From RGIG8767 sp964531805 (GTDB taxonomy: Bacteria > Bacillota > Clostridia > Lachnospirales > Lachnospiraceae), in contig CAZHGE010000018.1 of the NCBI GenBank assembly GCA_964531805.1, positions 1 through 36,974 on the forward strand: a DNA stretch of 36,974 nt, read 5' to 3'. The stretch's first letter is position 1. The number at the start of each line of letters is the position of its first letter. Shown here one piece after another: positions 17,992 through 27,139 of the stretch. The translations under genes and the position numbers were made by a program. Under the pieces are notes generated by a model. The model did not search any database. It saw nothing but the letters and a program-made list of their open reading frames with translations, and was not told the origin of the DNA.

Positions 17992-19092
17992 TTATCCCTC
18001 TATCGTTTTTTCGATGTATTTTCTCCACTGTTCTATAATGGCAGGTCCATTAAGTTTTTCGCAGATTTTCTTGGCTTCTCTTCCTAATCCTTCTGCAAAC
18101 TCAGGATTTTCGATCAAGCGGTTAATGCCTTCTTCCATTGCTTTCTGGTCTTTAATGGGAACCAAAAGACCATTTACTTCGTTCTGTATGACCGTTCTCG
18201 GCCCACCACATGGACAGTCTGTAGCAACAACCGGAAGTCCTAAAGCCATAGCTTCTAACAAAGCATTCGGAAGTCCTTCCCAATCCGATGAAAAAGCATA
18301 CAGGGCACCATTTGCCAGTTCTTTATCCAAATTATCACTATTTCCCATCAATTTTACATAATCAGCAGCATTACAATCTTCGATGGCTTTATGAAGCACC
18401 TGCATGGTACCATCAAAAGAATCTCCACCATAAATTTTTAAATCATACTCCGGGTGCTTTTCATGCACTTTTGCAAAAGCACGGATCAACATATCCTGAT
18501 TTTTAAAGTCTACGATACGTCCGGAATGTACTACTGTCTTCACTCTGCTTTCTGGCAATTTTGCTTCAATGTACTTATCATGAAGCGGATTTAAAATGAT
18601 GGTTGACTTCTCCTGAATATATTTCGGAAAAAAGTCCCTCTGACCTTCTGTCTGGAAAACAGCACCAGCCGCATGCGGAAACAAAATTGGAATCATAATT
18701 TTATCCACTAACTGATCGTAATGTCCCACAGGATCCGTTCTTACAGCAATAATAACCTTTTCTTTTGTGAAAAGCGTCGCCCCTAAAGCGCGATAAATTG
18801 CTTTCTGCGCAAACGCCAGTGTAATATCCGGTTTTTCCTGTAAAATAAATTTACGCAGATAAAAAAATCGTCTCCACGCCTTTGAGATACGGGAACGTTT
18901 TTCATCCGATTCTTTTAAACCCACATGAACACGCTTTACACGTTCATCCAGTTTGTATTCTTCTTCGCCTTCCCATTCCGTTGCAACGATTACTTCGTAT
19001 CCTTCCCTTGCAAATTGGTTCGCCAGATTGGATACCACTCGTTCTGCCCCGCCATGTTCCAGACAATTCAGATGAAATAGTATTTTATTCAT
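17992..19092 (-). CDS. Glycosyltransferase family 4
   Basis: This 366-residue GT-B enzyme begins with MNKILFHLNCLEHGGAERV, whose GGAER loop is the donor-binding glycine loop of many GT4 enzymes. The C-terminal half has the E-x7-E element (EGLPNALLE) followed by DCPCGGPRTVI. It shares both elements with the GT4 protein at 20126-21232 and partly with that at 27136-28251, suggesting paralogues by duplication within the locus. The start codon is preceded by GGAAAG. No membrane segment is evident. Donor and linkage are unknown. Confidence 0.9.
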   Translation of the reverse strand: MNKILFHLNCLEHGGAERVVSNLANQFAREGYEVIVATEWEGEEEYKLDERVKRVHVGLKESDEKRSRISKAWRRFFYLRKFILQEKPDITLAFAQKAIYRALGATLFTKEKVIIAVRTDPVGHYDQLVDKIMIPILFPHAAGAVFQTEGQRDFFPKYIQEKSTIILNPLHDKYIEAKLPESRVKTVVHSGRIVDFKNQDMLIRAFAKVHEKHPEYDLKIYGGDSFDGTMQVLHKAIEDCNAADYVKLMGNSDNLDKELANGALYAFSSDWEGLPNALLEAMALGLPVVATDCPCGGPRTVIQNEVNGLLVPIKDQKAMEEGINRLIENPEFAEGLGREAKKICEKLNGPAIIEQWRKYIEKTIEG

Positions 19093-19143
19093 AACAACTT
19101 TCCATTCTTAATCTATTTTCTTCTATACTGTGTCATTTGGCTT

Positions 19144-20064
19144 TTATTCTAACACATCACCCGGTATGATGTTTCTTTCTGACTCGTATTCTTCAATCAA
19201 CAAAGATCCATCCACTGTGCGGACCACTAATTTCCCATCAAAAATATCCACCACTTCTCCCGGTGCATACTCTGAAAAATCAATCATTTCATCAAATGGC
19301 TGCGCTTTCCAGATAGTAACTTTATCCTCTCCTATATAGGCAAATGCTCCAGGAAATGGTGCTGCCACACCACGGATCAGGTTATGAATCTCTCTGGTGC
19401 GGTTATGGAAATCCACTTTACCATCCACTGCAGTTCTTTTCTGATACCACGAATCAAAATCCTTGGATTCTGTACGTATCGTAACATTTCCTTCCTGATA
19501 CGCCTTTAATAATTTTCGAATCAGACGTTTAGAACAAATCATGTTTTTATACTGCGCTGTCCGAATATCATCATGAGGTGTCAGAGAAAACATCTCTGTT
19601 GCAAACACATTAGGACTGTCCGCTTTTTCATCATAGCGAAACAGATTTAAATTAAAACGAGTATCTCCTAAAATAATAGACCAGTTTAAAGGTGATCGTC
19701 CTCTTCCAAATGGAAGATACCCTGCATTTCCATGAAATCCATAAATTCCATACGCAAAACAATCCAAAACAGACTTTGGAATCAGTCTCTGCCATCCCAT
19801 GGAAATACCAATGTCAAATTCATTCTCCCTAAAGAAATTCTGTGTCTTTTCATCCGTTAGAAAATAACTTTCTGCTTCATGCACGGGAATTCCCAGTTCT
19901 TCTGTCAGATAATTCAGTCCTTTGTAACCGGATACTTGATTTTTTTCTGTAACTGATTTATCAATGGTAACAATCAAATCCACAGGACAAATTGTTTCAT
20001 GAATAAAACGTATGATATTTTCGGATGTATCTTTTACGCCAAATACAACTACTTTATACTTCAC
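19144..20064 (-). CDS. Formyltransferase family protein, probable sugar N-formyltransferase
   Basis: This 306-residue protein resembles methionyl-tRNA formyltransferase and ArnA-type N10-formyl-tetrahydrofolate-dependent enzymes. It has FHGNAGYLPFGRGRSPLNW with His111, then YDEKADSP with Asp149, both at the expected catalytic positions. The Asn that normally lies two residues before the His appears to be Gly109. The C-terminal half could be the usual formyltransferase C domain. The gene starts with GTG (complement of 20062-20064) behind a strong GGAGGGG site. In a polysaccharide locus, formylation of an amino sugar is the likely role. The substrate is not known. Confidence 0.8.
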   Translation of the reverse strand: MKYKVVVFGVKDTSENIIRFIHETICPVDLIVTIDKSVTEKNQVSGYKGLNYLTEELGIPVHEAESYFLTDEKTQNFFRENEFDIGISMGWQRLIPKSVLDCFAYGIYGFHGNAGYLPFGRGRSPLNWSIILGDTRFNLNLFRYDEKADSPNVFATEMFSLTPHDDIRTAQYKNMICSKRLIRKLLKAYQEGNVTIRTESKDFDSWYQKRTAVDGKVDFHNRTREIHNLIRGVAAPFPGAFAYIGEDKVTIWKAQPFDEMIDFSEYAPGEVVDIFDGKLVVRTVDGSLLIEEYESERNIIPGDVLE

Positions 20065-20125
20065 GGATTCCCCTCCATTTATCTTTTTCTATGCAATTCT
20101 ACATTGTTCAATTTGCATACATACA

Positions 20126-21232
20126 CTAGCATTTTGTGGACTCAATATACGAAATCCATTGCCGATTTACAATATCAGGATGTACTTTTTCGATCAGCCT
20201 CTTTGCATTTTCTCCTAATCGATCTCTGTATTCATCATCTGATAACAATTTATCCAATGCATCCACTAATGCCCTTTCATCATCCACTGGTATTAATATT
20301 CCGTTGACTCCATTTTCAATTAATTCCGCTGGTCCGCCACAAGGGCAATCCGTTGAAACTGCTGCAAGTCCCGATACCATGGCTTCCATTAAAGCGTTTG
20401 GCATGCCTTCCTGCTTAGAAGTCAGAACAAAAACAGATGCTGGCTGAATAGCACTTGCCACATCTTCCATTCTTCCTGCAAATGAAATCTGTTCAGTTAA
20501 ATTTTCTTTTAGACACAGTTCTTTTAATTCCTGCATCAGTGGACCGTCACCGATATATTTCAATGTCCAGTCCGGGTATTTCTGTGCAACCTTTTCAAAA
20601 GCCCGCATCAGCATCTTTGGATTCTTATTTGCATCCATTCTACCCACCCAGACAATTTCTTTTTTACGATTGCCAGTATATTCTGTCAGCAAAAACTGCT
20701 CACTTAAAGAATTGGGCAATACCACGGCTTTTTTCTGAACAGCCACTGGGAAAAATTCCTTAGCCTGTCCAGTTTGCAATACAACACCTGCTGCCCGGCT
20801 GAATAATACCCCCGCCAACAATCTTGTCAATTTATCCGGATATTCTCTTGCCGGATTGGAACGCACCGATACAATCACTGGTATACGCATTCCCATCGCG
20901 GATGTAATAGCCATAAAATTATTCTTCTTAATAAAAGATACAATATAATTCGGTTGTAGTTCCTTCCAGATATTTCTAAGTTTTGCAATCCTCCGATATA
21001 AATTGGCAATCCGGTTCTTACTGATTTCATCACCCGTAATATCAGCAAGTATCCTTGATACTCCTTCAGGGACCGGATATTCTACGCTATCCTGTTCCTT
21101 CGTCACAATGGTAACGCAGTATCCGCAGTCACGAAAATATGCGGCCAGATTCACAATAACACGTTCTGCGCCGCCTCTGCTCAAGCTGCCAATATAAAAT
21201 GCTATGGATTTTTGTTTTGGCTGCTTACCCAT
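20126..21232 (-). CDS. Glycosyltransferase family 4
   Basis: This GT4 enzyme of 368 residues is counted from the ATG at the complement of 21230-21232, which has GGAGG 6 bases upstream; a longer reading to 21253 would need a TTG start and lacks that support. It begins MGKQPKQKSIAFYIGSLSRGGAER. The GGAER loop, the E-x7-E element (EGMPNALME) and DCPCGGPAELI closely parallel the GT4 at 17992-19092. It lies between the SDR and formyltransferase genes. It should act on the cytoplasmic face on lipid-linked intermediates. Sugar specificity is not determinable. Confidence 0.9.
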   Translation of the reverse strand: MGKQPKQKSIAFYIGSLSRGGAERVIVNLAAYFRDCGYCVTIVTKEQDSVEYPVPEGVSRILADITGDEISKNRIANLYRRIAKLRNIWKELQPNYIVSFIKKNNFMAITSAMGMRIPVIVSVRSNPAREYPDKLTRLLAGVLFSRAAGVVLQTGQAKEFFPVAVQKKAVVLPNSLSEQFLLTEYTGNRKKEIVWVGRMDANKNPKMLMRAFEKVAQKYPDWTLKYIGDGPLMQELKELCLKENLTEQISFAGRMEDVASAIQPASVFVLTSKQEGMPNALMEAMVSGLAAVSTDCPCGGPAELIENGVNGILIPVDDERALVDALDKLLSDDEYRDRLGENAKRLIEKVHPDIVNRQWISYIESTKC

Positions 21233-21277
21233 ACTCCGCCTCCATCTTACCAATTTAATATCTTAACAGTATCCATC

Positions 21278-22024
21278 TTAAATCATATAATCCCCGCCGG
21301 ATAAATTCAGGTTCGTTCCATTTACATATGATACTTCATCTGATAACAGAAAAGCAATTCCGCTTACCGTCTCTTCTACCTTGATATTGCGCTTTAAGGA
21401 AGAAGATTCTGCTGTCATCTGTACAATTTTTTCATCTATATTCTGTAAAAACTTTGTTTCCATCATATTAGGAGAAATTCCATTGATACGTATACCCTTT
21501 TCTCCATATTCTGCCGCTGCACCTTTTACATAGCCAAGCAACGCACTCTTTACTGCTATATAATCAGTCATAAATTTAGGTGGCGTTCCAAGCACATACG
21601 AAGACAACATCACGCACACTCTTCCGTAGCCAGCCTTGGCCATTTTAGGCAGTATCTCTTTCATCATAGATGCAAAGGAGAAAAACTGAATCTGCATTTC
21701 TCTCCTTACTTTTTCTTCATCCCATTTTTTTATTTTTACATGTGAGAAAGCAGACGCTGCCAAATGAAGCACGTGTGTTACATCCAATTGCTTTTCTTTT
21801 ATATAATTACAAATAATCTCCGCCCCTTCTGCAAGCGACAAATCCGCCTGTACCATATAAAGTGTCACATGGGAGAGTTTTTTCTGTAACTGTTCTAAGC
21901 CATTTTTATTTTTTCCATAATGGGCAATAACTGTAACATCCTCAGCCACCGTCTCGTCCAGTTTCTTTATATATGCCATACCCACTTCTGAAGAAGCACC
22001 TGTGATCAAATAGACCTTGTTCAT
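21278..22024 (-). CDS. Short-chain dehydrogenase/reductase (FabG-like)
   Basis: This is a 248-residue SDR, counted from the ATG at the complement of 22022-22024, which has GGAG 6 bases upstream; an in-frame ATG four codons earlier is less well placed. It shows the NAD(P)-binding TGASSEVG near the start, a Ser pair (141-142) and the catalytic Tyr155-x3-Lys159 (YIAVK), then a GI-x-PN-like turn. It belongs to a block with a MaoC-like protein, an ACP, an MBOAT and an FkbH-like enzyme. It may therefore reduce a ketoacyl group on the ACP, as FabG does, or a sugar. The position favours the acyl role; that is inference. Confidence 0.85.
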   Translation of the reverse strand: MNKVYLITGASSEVGMAYIKKLDETVAEDVTVIAHYGKNKNGLEQLQKKLSHVTLYMVQADLSLAEGAEIICNYIKEKQLDVTHVLHLAASAFSHVKIKKWDEEKVRREMQIQFFSFASMMKEILPKMAKAGYGRVCVMLSSYVLGTPPKFMTDYIAVKSALLGYVKGAAAEYGEKGIRINGISPNMMETKFLQNIDEKIVQMTAESSSLKRNIKVEETVSGIAFLLSDEVSYVNGTNLNLSGGDYMI

Positions 22025-22047
22025 ACCTATCTCCATTTTCTATTTTT

Positions 22048-22461
22048 TCAAATGATTCCGACCTGCATTTTCCCGCGCAGAACCTTTTCTCCCTTTTGAT
22101 TTACAATGGTTGTCTTCATGGTAAATACAGAAAACATCTCATTACACTCTGTCACCTGACCGGAAATGGTCAGGGTGTCTCCCACATAGACCGGCTTTGT
22201 AAATTTACTTTCCACGCTATGAATCAGACTTCGCTCTCCTGGAAGATATACACCTGCAAGTGTGGATAAAAAAGAGGCCGTCAGCATACCATATGCCACT
22301 TGGGATTCATAGCCTTTTTCTTTAGCAAATGTCTCATCCGTATGAAGAGGATTCACATCTCCCGTAATCTGACAAAACCGCTTAAGCATATCTTCGGTTA
22401 TTGTTACTTGAAATTCTTCTTTTAATCCCACATGAATGTCTTCAAAACAATACTGGTTCAT
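22048..22461 (-). CDS. MaoC-like hot-dog domain protein
   Basis: Taken from the ATG at the complement of 22459-22461 (GAGG 5 bases upstream), this is a 137-residue single-domain protein. The open frame extends to 22500 but without a comparable ribosome site. ITGDVNPLHTD contains the Asp-x4-His pair typical of (R)-specific enoyl hydratases of the MaoC family, and AYGMLTASFLS follows as expected for the hot-dog helix. Such proteins hydrate enoyl-CoA or enoyl-ACP. Placed between the MBOAT/ACP genes and a FabG-like SDR, it could shape the acyl chain used for decoration. The actual substrate is unknown. Confidence 0.85.
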   Translation of the reverse strand: MNQYCFEDIHVGLKEEFQVTITEDMLKRFCQITGDVNPLHTDETFAKEKGYESQVAYGMLTASFLSTLAGVYLPGERSLIHSVESKFTKPVYVGDTLTISGQVTECNEMFSVFTMKTTIVNQKGEKVLRGKMQVGII

Positions 22462-22505
22462 TTTTTCCTCACAATTAAACTCTGTTTTTGAGTATCTCAA
22501 ATGAC

Positions 22506-24035
22506 TTAGAAGCCTTGATATATAAATTCTGCCGCGCTGTATCCCGGTCCATAATTACCCATTAAAATCACCCAGAACAACAGTGCATATAATAATATCC
22601 ATCTGACTACAATGTTACGTTCAGCCAGCCAGTCCCGGATACTGCCCTTTTGCTGCATAATGGAAACAATCCAAAGCAGGGAAAGGGACAATAGCAAAAT
22701 AACCCATTCCTTTAAGTCCAGCCCAAGTTGAAGCAGACTTCCATTCCACAAAATTTCCGGATTCCAAGTAGTCAGCACATTCCCTATCATAGAAAGTGCA
22801 CTGAAAAATCCATCCGAATTAAAGAATAAAAAGGCAAAGGACATTAGTAAAAAGGTTCTGACCATCTGAAAAACCGAAAAACATTTTGTGTCCTTATTCA
22901 CACCAAAAAAACTGCGGAGTTTTACCCACACTGGCTCTAATAATTCACCACCTACAATATAAATCCACGGAATAATACCGGAACCGATAATATATTTCCA
23001 CGAGCCGCCATGCCATAAACCTACAGCAAACCATAGGATAAACATAGCAGAAAACGTTGTAATCTTCTTAGCTGTTTTCTTTCCAAAACGTGGTTTTAAT
23101 TTCCCCGGTAATTCCATAAAGAAATTAGTACGCAGAACTGGATAAAAGATATAATCCTTAAGCCATCCGCCAAGGGTAATATGCCATCTGCGCCAAAATT
23201 CCTGAATGGTCTTTGAGAAAAATGGTGTCTGGAAATTCTCAGGTAGTACAATCCCAAATACCTGGGATACGCCGTTTACAATATCCATAGAACCGGAAAA
23301 ATTCGAATACAACTGTAATGAGAAGCATAGTGTTGAAAATACAATATAAAAACCACCATAAGTTTCAAAATCATCATAAACAGCCGACACCACAATTGCC
23401 AGACGTTCCGAAATTACCAGCACTTTAAAAAAACCCCACAGGATTCTTTGAAGACCTCTGGTCACCTGCTTATAGTCAAACGCATGTATCGCAAACATCT
23501 GCTCTTTCATGTCCTTGTAACGCATAATGGGACCACTGATAATGGTTGGAAAATACATGCCAAACAAAAATAACTTTGCCCAGTTTTTTTCTGCCGGCGC
23601 TATTTCATAATACACATCAAAAGCATAACTGAGTATGGATAGTGTATAAAACGATACTCCGAGTGGAATCAAAAAATGCAATGTATCAAGCAGTGCCAAA
23701 TGTTCTCCCAGACGGCTTGCCAATGCATTATAGGTATAAACACCTAGATTTAAGTATTTTAACACTACTAAAATGCCTAAATTACATACGACAACAAGAG
23801 AAAGGCCCCACTTCTTGCGTTTGCGGTCTTTCTCTTGTTCCATAAATCTTGCTCCAAAATATGTGGCTGTTATAGATGCCAAAGGATAAAGAATCAGCAA
23901 TGCGTTTCCCGATGTTAAAAAATATACGACGCTGATTAACAATAAAAATGACCATTGACATCTTTTGGGAATGCTGTAATACAGGATCACAGATACTGCA
24001 AAGAACAGCAAAAACAAAAACGAGGTAATTCCCAT
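22506..24035 (-). CDS. MBOAT family O-acyltransferase (DltB/AlgI-like), second copy
   Basis: This is a 509-residue polytopic protein with the MBOAT hallmarks FWRRWHITLGGWLKDY (His285) and GLWHGGSWKYI (presumed catalytic His342). The start has GGAG 8 bases upstream. It is clearly diverged from the MBOAT at 1048-2493. The important context is the gene immediately upstream: a free-standing acyl carrier protein 16 bases away, with an SGNH protein and an FkbH-like enzyme before that. This matches the DltB-DltC-DltD logic, in which the MBOAT takes its acyl group from an ACP. I infer ACP-dependent acylation of the polysaccharide. Confidence 0.9.
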   Translation of the reverse strand: MGITSFLFLLFFAVSVILYYSIPKRCQWSFLLLISVVYFLTSGNALLILYPLASITATYFGARFMEQEKDRKRKKWGLSLVVVCNLGILVVLKYLNLGVYTYNALASRLGEHLALLDTLHFLIPLGVSFYTLSILSYAFDVYYEIAPAEKNWAKLFLFGMYFPTIISGPIMRYKDMKEQMFAIHAFDYKQVTRGLQRILWGFFKVLVISERLAIVVSAVYDDFETYGGFYIVFSTLCFSLQLYSNFSGSMDIVNGVSQVFGIVLPENFQTPFFSKTIQEFWRRWHITLGGWLKDYIFYPVLRTNFFMELPGKLKPRFGKKTAKKITTFSAMFILWFAVGLWHGGSWKYIIGSGIIPWIYIVGGELLEPVWVKLRSFFGVNKDTKCFSVFQMVRTFLLMSFAFLFFNSDGFFSALSMIGNVLTTWNPEILWNGSLLQLGLDLKEWVILLLSLSLLWIVSIMQQKGSIRDWLAERNIVVRWILLYALLFWVILMGNYGPGYSAAEFIYQGF

Positions 24036-24051
24036 AAGTTTATCTCCGTCC

Positions 24052-24294
24052 CTAAGAAATTGCAGCCAAAATTACGTCTACCATTTCTCCTACATTTTTC
24101 ATTCCAACTACCTGTGCCATTGTGAATTTAACGCCAAATTCTTTTTCAACAGCAGAAACCAGATTGATATGCTCTAAAGAATCCCAATCCTCAATATCGT
24201 CAGCAGTTGTTTCTGCATTTACAGTAATAGAATCATCATCAAATACATCCTGAAATACTTCATTTAATTTTTCATAAATTGTTTCTCTTGTCAT
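24052..24294 (-). CDS. Acyl carrier protein
   Basis: This 80-residue ACP is counted from the ATG at the complement of 24292-24294, which has GAGG 6 bases upstream; the GTG four codons earlier is less likely. The phosphopantetheine attachment motif is EDWDSLEHINLV with Ser39. The small, acidic, helical composition fits the family. A dedicated ACP inside a polysaccharide locus, next to an MBOAT and an FkbH-like enzyme, suggests it carries the acyl group used for decoration rather than serving general fatty-acid synthesis. It requires a phosphopantetheinyl transferase not seen in the window. Confidence 0.93.
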   Translation of the reverse strand: MTRETIYEKLNEVFQDVFDDDSITVNAETTADDIEDWDSLEHINLVSAVEKEFGVKFTMAQVVGMKNVGEMVDVILAAIS

Positions 24295-24311
24295 AATAAA
24301 CCTCACATTTT

Positions 24312-25358
24312 CTATAATGTATAATCTTCTATATTATTGCTTACTTCCTCATATACTTCTATGAAAGCCTTGTAACTATCATCCCAAGACTCATAGCCTT
24401 CCTCTTTACGTTTATCAGAGAGACCATATTCCTGACTTAATATCTCACCTAATACTTGAGAACATTTTTGAGCCCCCAAAATATTTGTATGAGAACCATC
24501 TAAAAGATCGACCGCAAAATCAAGGTCTGTTTTTTCCATCATATTGACATAGGTAAATCCTTCTGCCTCCACTATATCCTTCATATAATTCGCTTTAGCA
24601 AAAAAATCTTTGTCATATTTAATAGGTGCTACAACAAAAAGCGCTTCCTGATCATTTTCTCTTAAATATGCAATCAAATCTCTAAGAATGTCTTCCTGTT
24701 CTGACGGAATTGCCAGTCTCTCCTCAGTGGGAATATACCGATCAATTGCTTCATCATGATACATAATCTGCTCTGGATGCTCAAACCCTTTATGCAGATC
24801 CTCTTTACTATATACTATCTTCTGAAGTTCTTCTGTTTTAAAAAACATTCCCCAGTTAGAATGATATTTTATTATATCAATATAGTAAGACAGTTTATCC
24901 TCAAAACTTTCCACCCCGTCCGTCATCTCATTGACTGTCTTTAAACGATGTAGTGAATAACGCATATTATCCGTTACTTCCCGAATATGAGCCTCGTCAT
25001 TTTTCATCTCTTCATCTTCATAAGTAAACATACGGAGTTCAACAACCACCACTTCAGGGGACTGATATTTATAAGCTTCTTGTAATAAATATTTGATAGC
25101 TTTGGGACGCTGTGCATTGGAAGAAATTGGATAAGAAGTAAATCCATACTCCCCCCACATATAGCCTGGTGAAAATGTAGTTCCAACCGTACTGGCCCCA
25201 CACATCAACACATCAATGCTATCTTTTTCTTCTGCATAAAAACCAGCGAAACGATCCTTTACATCTCCATTTGTTCTTACAATGTAAGACACACCTGTCA
25301 GCAGAAGTACAAAAATCAATATGAAACTAATCACTTTGCATACTTCTCTGCGGTTCAT
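24312..25358 (-). CDS. Membrane-anchored SGNH-like protein (DltD/AlgX-like), partner of the ACP-fed MBOAT
   Basis: This 348-residue protein has one N-terminal membrane segment (about residues 8-27) and an extracytoplasmic domain. CGAST (possible nucleophile Ser56) and LLDGSHTN (Asp287, His290) fit the first and last blocks of an SGNH fold. The gene begins 2 bases after the FkbH-like stop and is followed by the ACP gene 17 bases on, implying coordinated translation. DltD and AlgX-type proteins receive or transfer acyl groups outside the cell, and a similar job is likely here. It is the second of three SGNH-type proteins in the locus and is not closely similar to the others by eye. Confidence 0.75.
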   Translation of the reverse strand: MNRREVCKVISFILIFVLLLTGVSYIVRTNGDVKDRFAGFYAEEKDSIDVLMCGASTVGTTFSPGYMWGEYGFTSYPISSNAQRPKAIKYLLQEAYKYQSPEVVVVELRMFTYEDEEMKNDEAHIREVTDNMRYSLHRLKTVNEMTDGVESFEDKLSYYIDIIKYHSNWGMFFKTEELQKIVYSKEDLHKGFEHPEQIMYHDEAIDRYIPTEERLAIPSEQEDILRDLIAYLRENDQEALFVVAPIKYDKDFFAKANYMKDIVEAEGFTYVNMMEKTDLDFAVDLLDGSHTNILGAQKCSQVLGEILSQEYGLSDKRKEEGYESWDDSYKAFIEVYEEVSNNIEDYTL

Positions 25359-25360
25359 GT

Positions 25361-27139
25361 CTATCCTCTTTCAATCACTTCATTTTTATACAGATAATCA
25401 GTTGGGATCTCGTACTTCCATGTAACATTTCCCAGTTCATCCTCTTCTATCTTTTCAAATCCCTGTAAGGAATAAAAATCTTTTACCATACCGTTTTTAG
25501 CTGTTGGATAATAGTAGCCGTAAATCGTATCAATATCCTGCTCTTTACAGGCTTCTACTAAAGTATCCATCATAGCAAATTCCATATCTCGTTTTAATAC
25601 ACGGCAGCTCATCAACCATAAACGGATATGGAGATTCTTACCTTCCTTCTCGCCGATCACAACAGAAACCACACCATTGTCGCCAAACTTGTCCTCTAAT
25701 TTACCATATAAGGTAATATACTGCGGATTCTGCGCTATGGATTCAATCTCACTCTGCGAAAAACGCTTCGTTGTTAGATTAAACTGATTACTTTTATTTG
25801 TCAACTGAGCAATCCTTGCCATATACATAGCCTCAAATGGAGCAATGACTGCTTTCATTTCCAATGACTTTAAATATTCTTTATAATCCGCAAATGACTG
25901 CTCCTGCTGCTTACGCATAGCATTTGCTTTGTACATCTCATTACGGTTACGGTCATCCTCAGAAAGCTTTGTCACTTCAAAGAATCCACTATGATCCAAC
26001 ACGCGGATGTATTCTTCCGGATTGCCAATCTCCGGCACAGCTGTTCCACTTACCTGCTGGCGCACAATCTCTCTTTCTGCTGGATTATCATCCACAAACA
26101 CTAACGAGTCAGGCAATATATTTAATTCCATTGCAATATCCATAAGATTCTTACTTTTCGGCTCCCAGTTTGCCTTGATGATAATAAAGTCCTCAGGCTT
26201 TAATACTCCGTCTGGATGCTGTAAACCTGCCAATGCATTCTCTTCTTCATTCTTTGAGTTTACATTAAGCATAACGCCCAGCTGCTTCTGCATCTTAATA
26301 TAATTCTGAAATTCAGAATACACCTGCCCAAGAGAAGTCTCCTGACCAATTTCTAAGTTTTCTACGCCATCGTCTCCCACAATACCGCCCCATAAAGTAT
26401 TATCCAAATCCAATACCAATGCCTTTTTATTTTTCCCATAAATGGACTTAATAATATTGGATACATTAAACGCAAGATTCGGAATTGCATCTAAGCACAA
26501 GCAATATTTATACATATGCCAGAAAAACGGGTCTGCCCATTTATCCAATCCATAACAGGATGACAAGTACTGAATATCATTGATGTAGAAATTCTCATGA
26601 TTCTCTGCATATTCATAAAACTTCTCATTCAGACGGTTCAAAAAATGAATATGACCGTGCATATCCACCGCATCCCTGTTTCCCATAAGGCGGTAAAATG
26701 GCATTTCAAAATTATTCTGAATGATTGGGCAGGAATAGTTCTGCCTTAACTTATCCCACATAACCTGAAAATGCTTAAAAGCACTTTCCTCTTTTTCCGC
26801 AACCATTTCTTTTGTATCATCTAACTGCGGGAAATTGGTAATGTTGCGGTTACTTGTATGGATGTAAATAATGTCCGGCGCAAACTCTTTTAATTCCGGG
26901 TTGTCAAACATAGCATCCTGCCAGTACATGGCATATTCTGATTCATAAAAGACCGGTTCAATTCCCTGATCTAACAAAAACAGTTCTAGTACACGGATAA
27001 TGTCATGGGTGGTGCTTCCACCAAGTACTGCAATTTTTTTCGCCATCCTTTTATCATCAGAGGCCAGCAGTTCTTTTTTGATTCTTTTTAATTTTTTTAA
27101 AATATATTCATTATCAAATGGATATGTTAATTCTCTCAC
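25361..27139 (-). CDS. FkbH-like HAD-IIIC family protein
   Basis: This 592-residue protein has three parts. An N-terminal region with GGSTT (40-44) resembles the BF1531-type domain found before FkbH. A HAD domain starts at LVLDLDNTLWGG, with the Asp nucleophile and acid (244, 246), followed by the LGVMLNVNSKN and FVDDNPAERE blocks. The C-terminal region is GNAT-like. FkbH enzymes form glyceryl-S-ACP from 1,3-bisphosphoglycerate. The ACP gene two positions downstream is the natural partner, so a glyceryl or derived hydroxyacyl group is a plausible product. The start overlaps the stop of the GT4 gene by 4 bases. Confidence 0.88.
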   Translation of the reverse strand: MRELTYPFDNEYILKKLKRIKKELLASDDKRMAKKIAVLGGSTTHDIIRVLELFLLDQGIEPVFYESEYAMYWQDAMFDNPELKEFAPDIIYIHTSNRNITNFPQLDDTKEMVAEKEESAFKHFQVMWDKLRQNYSCPIIQNNFEMPFYRLMGNRDAVDMHGHIHFLNRLNEKFYEYAENHENFYINDIQYLSSCYGLDKWADPFFWHMYKYCLCLDAIPNLAFNVSNIIKSIYGKNKKALVLDLDNTLWGGIVGDDGVENLEIGQETSLGQVYSEFQNYIKMQKQLGVMLNVNSKNEEENALAGLQHPDGVLKPEDFIIIKANWEPKSKNLMDIAMELNILPDSLVFVDDNPAEREIVRQQVSGTAVPEIGNPEEYIRVLDHSGFFEVTKLSEDDRNRNEMYKANAMRKQQEQSFADYKEYLKSLEMKAVIAPFEAMYMARIAQLTNKSNQFNLTTKRFSQSEIESIAQNPQYITLYGKLEDKFGDNGVVSVVIGEKEGKNLHIRLWLMSCRVLKRDMEFAMMDTLVEACKEQDIDTIYGYYYPTAKNGMVKDFYSLQGFEKIEEDELGNVTWKYEIPTDYLYKNEVIERG

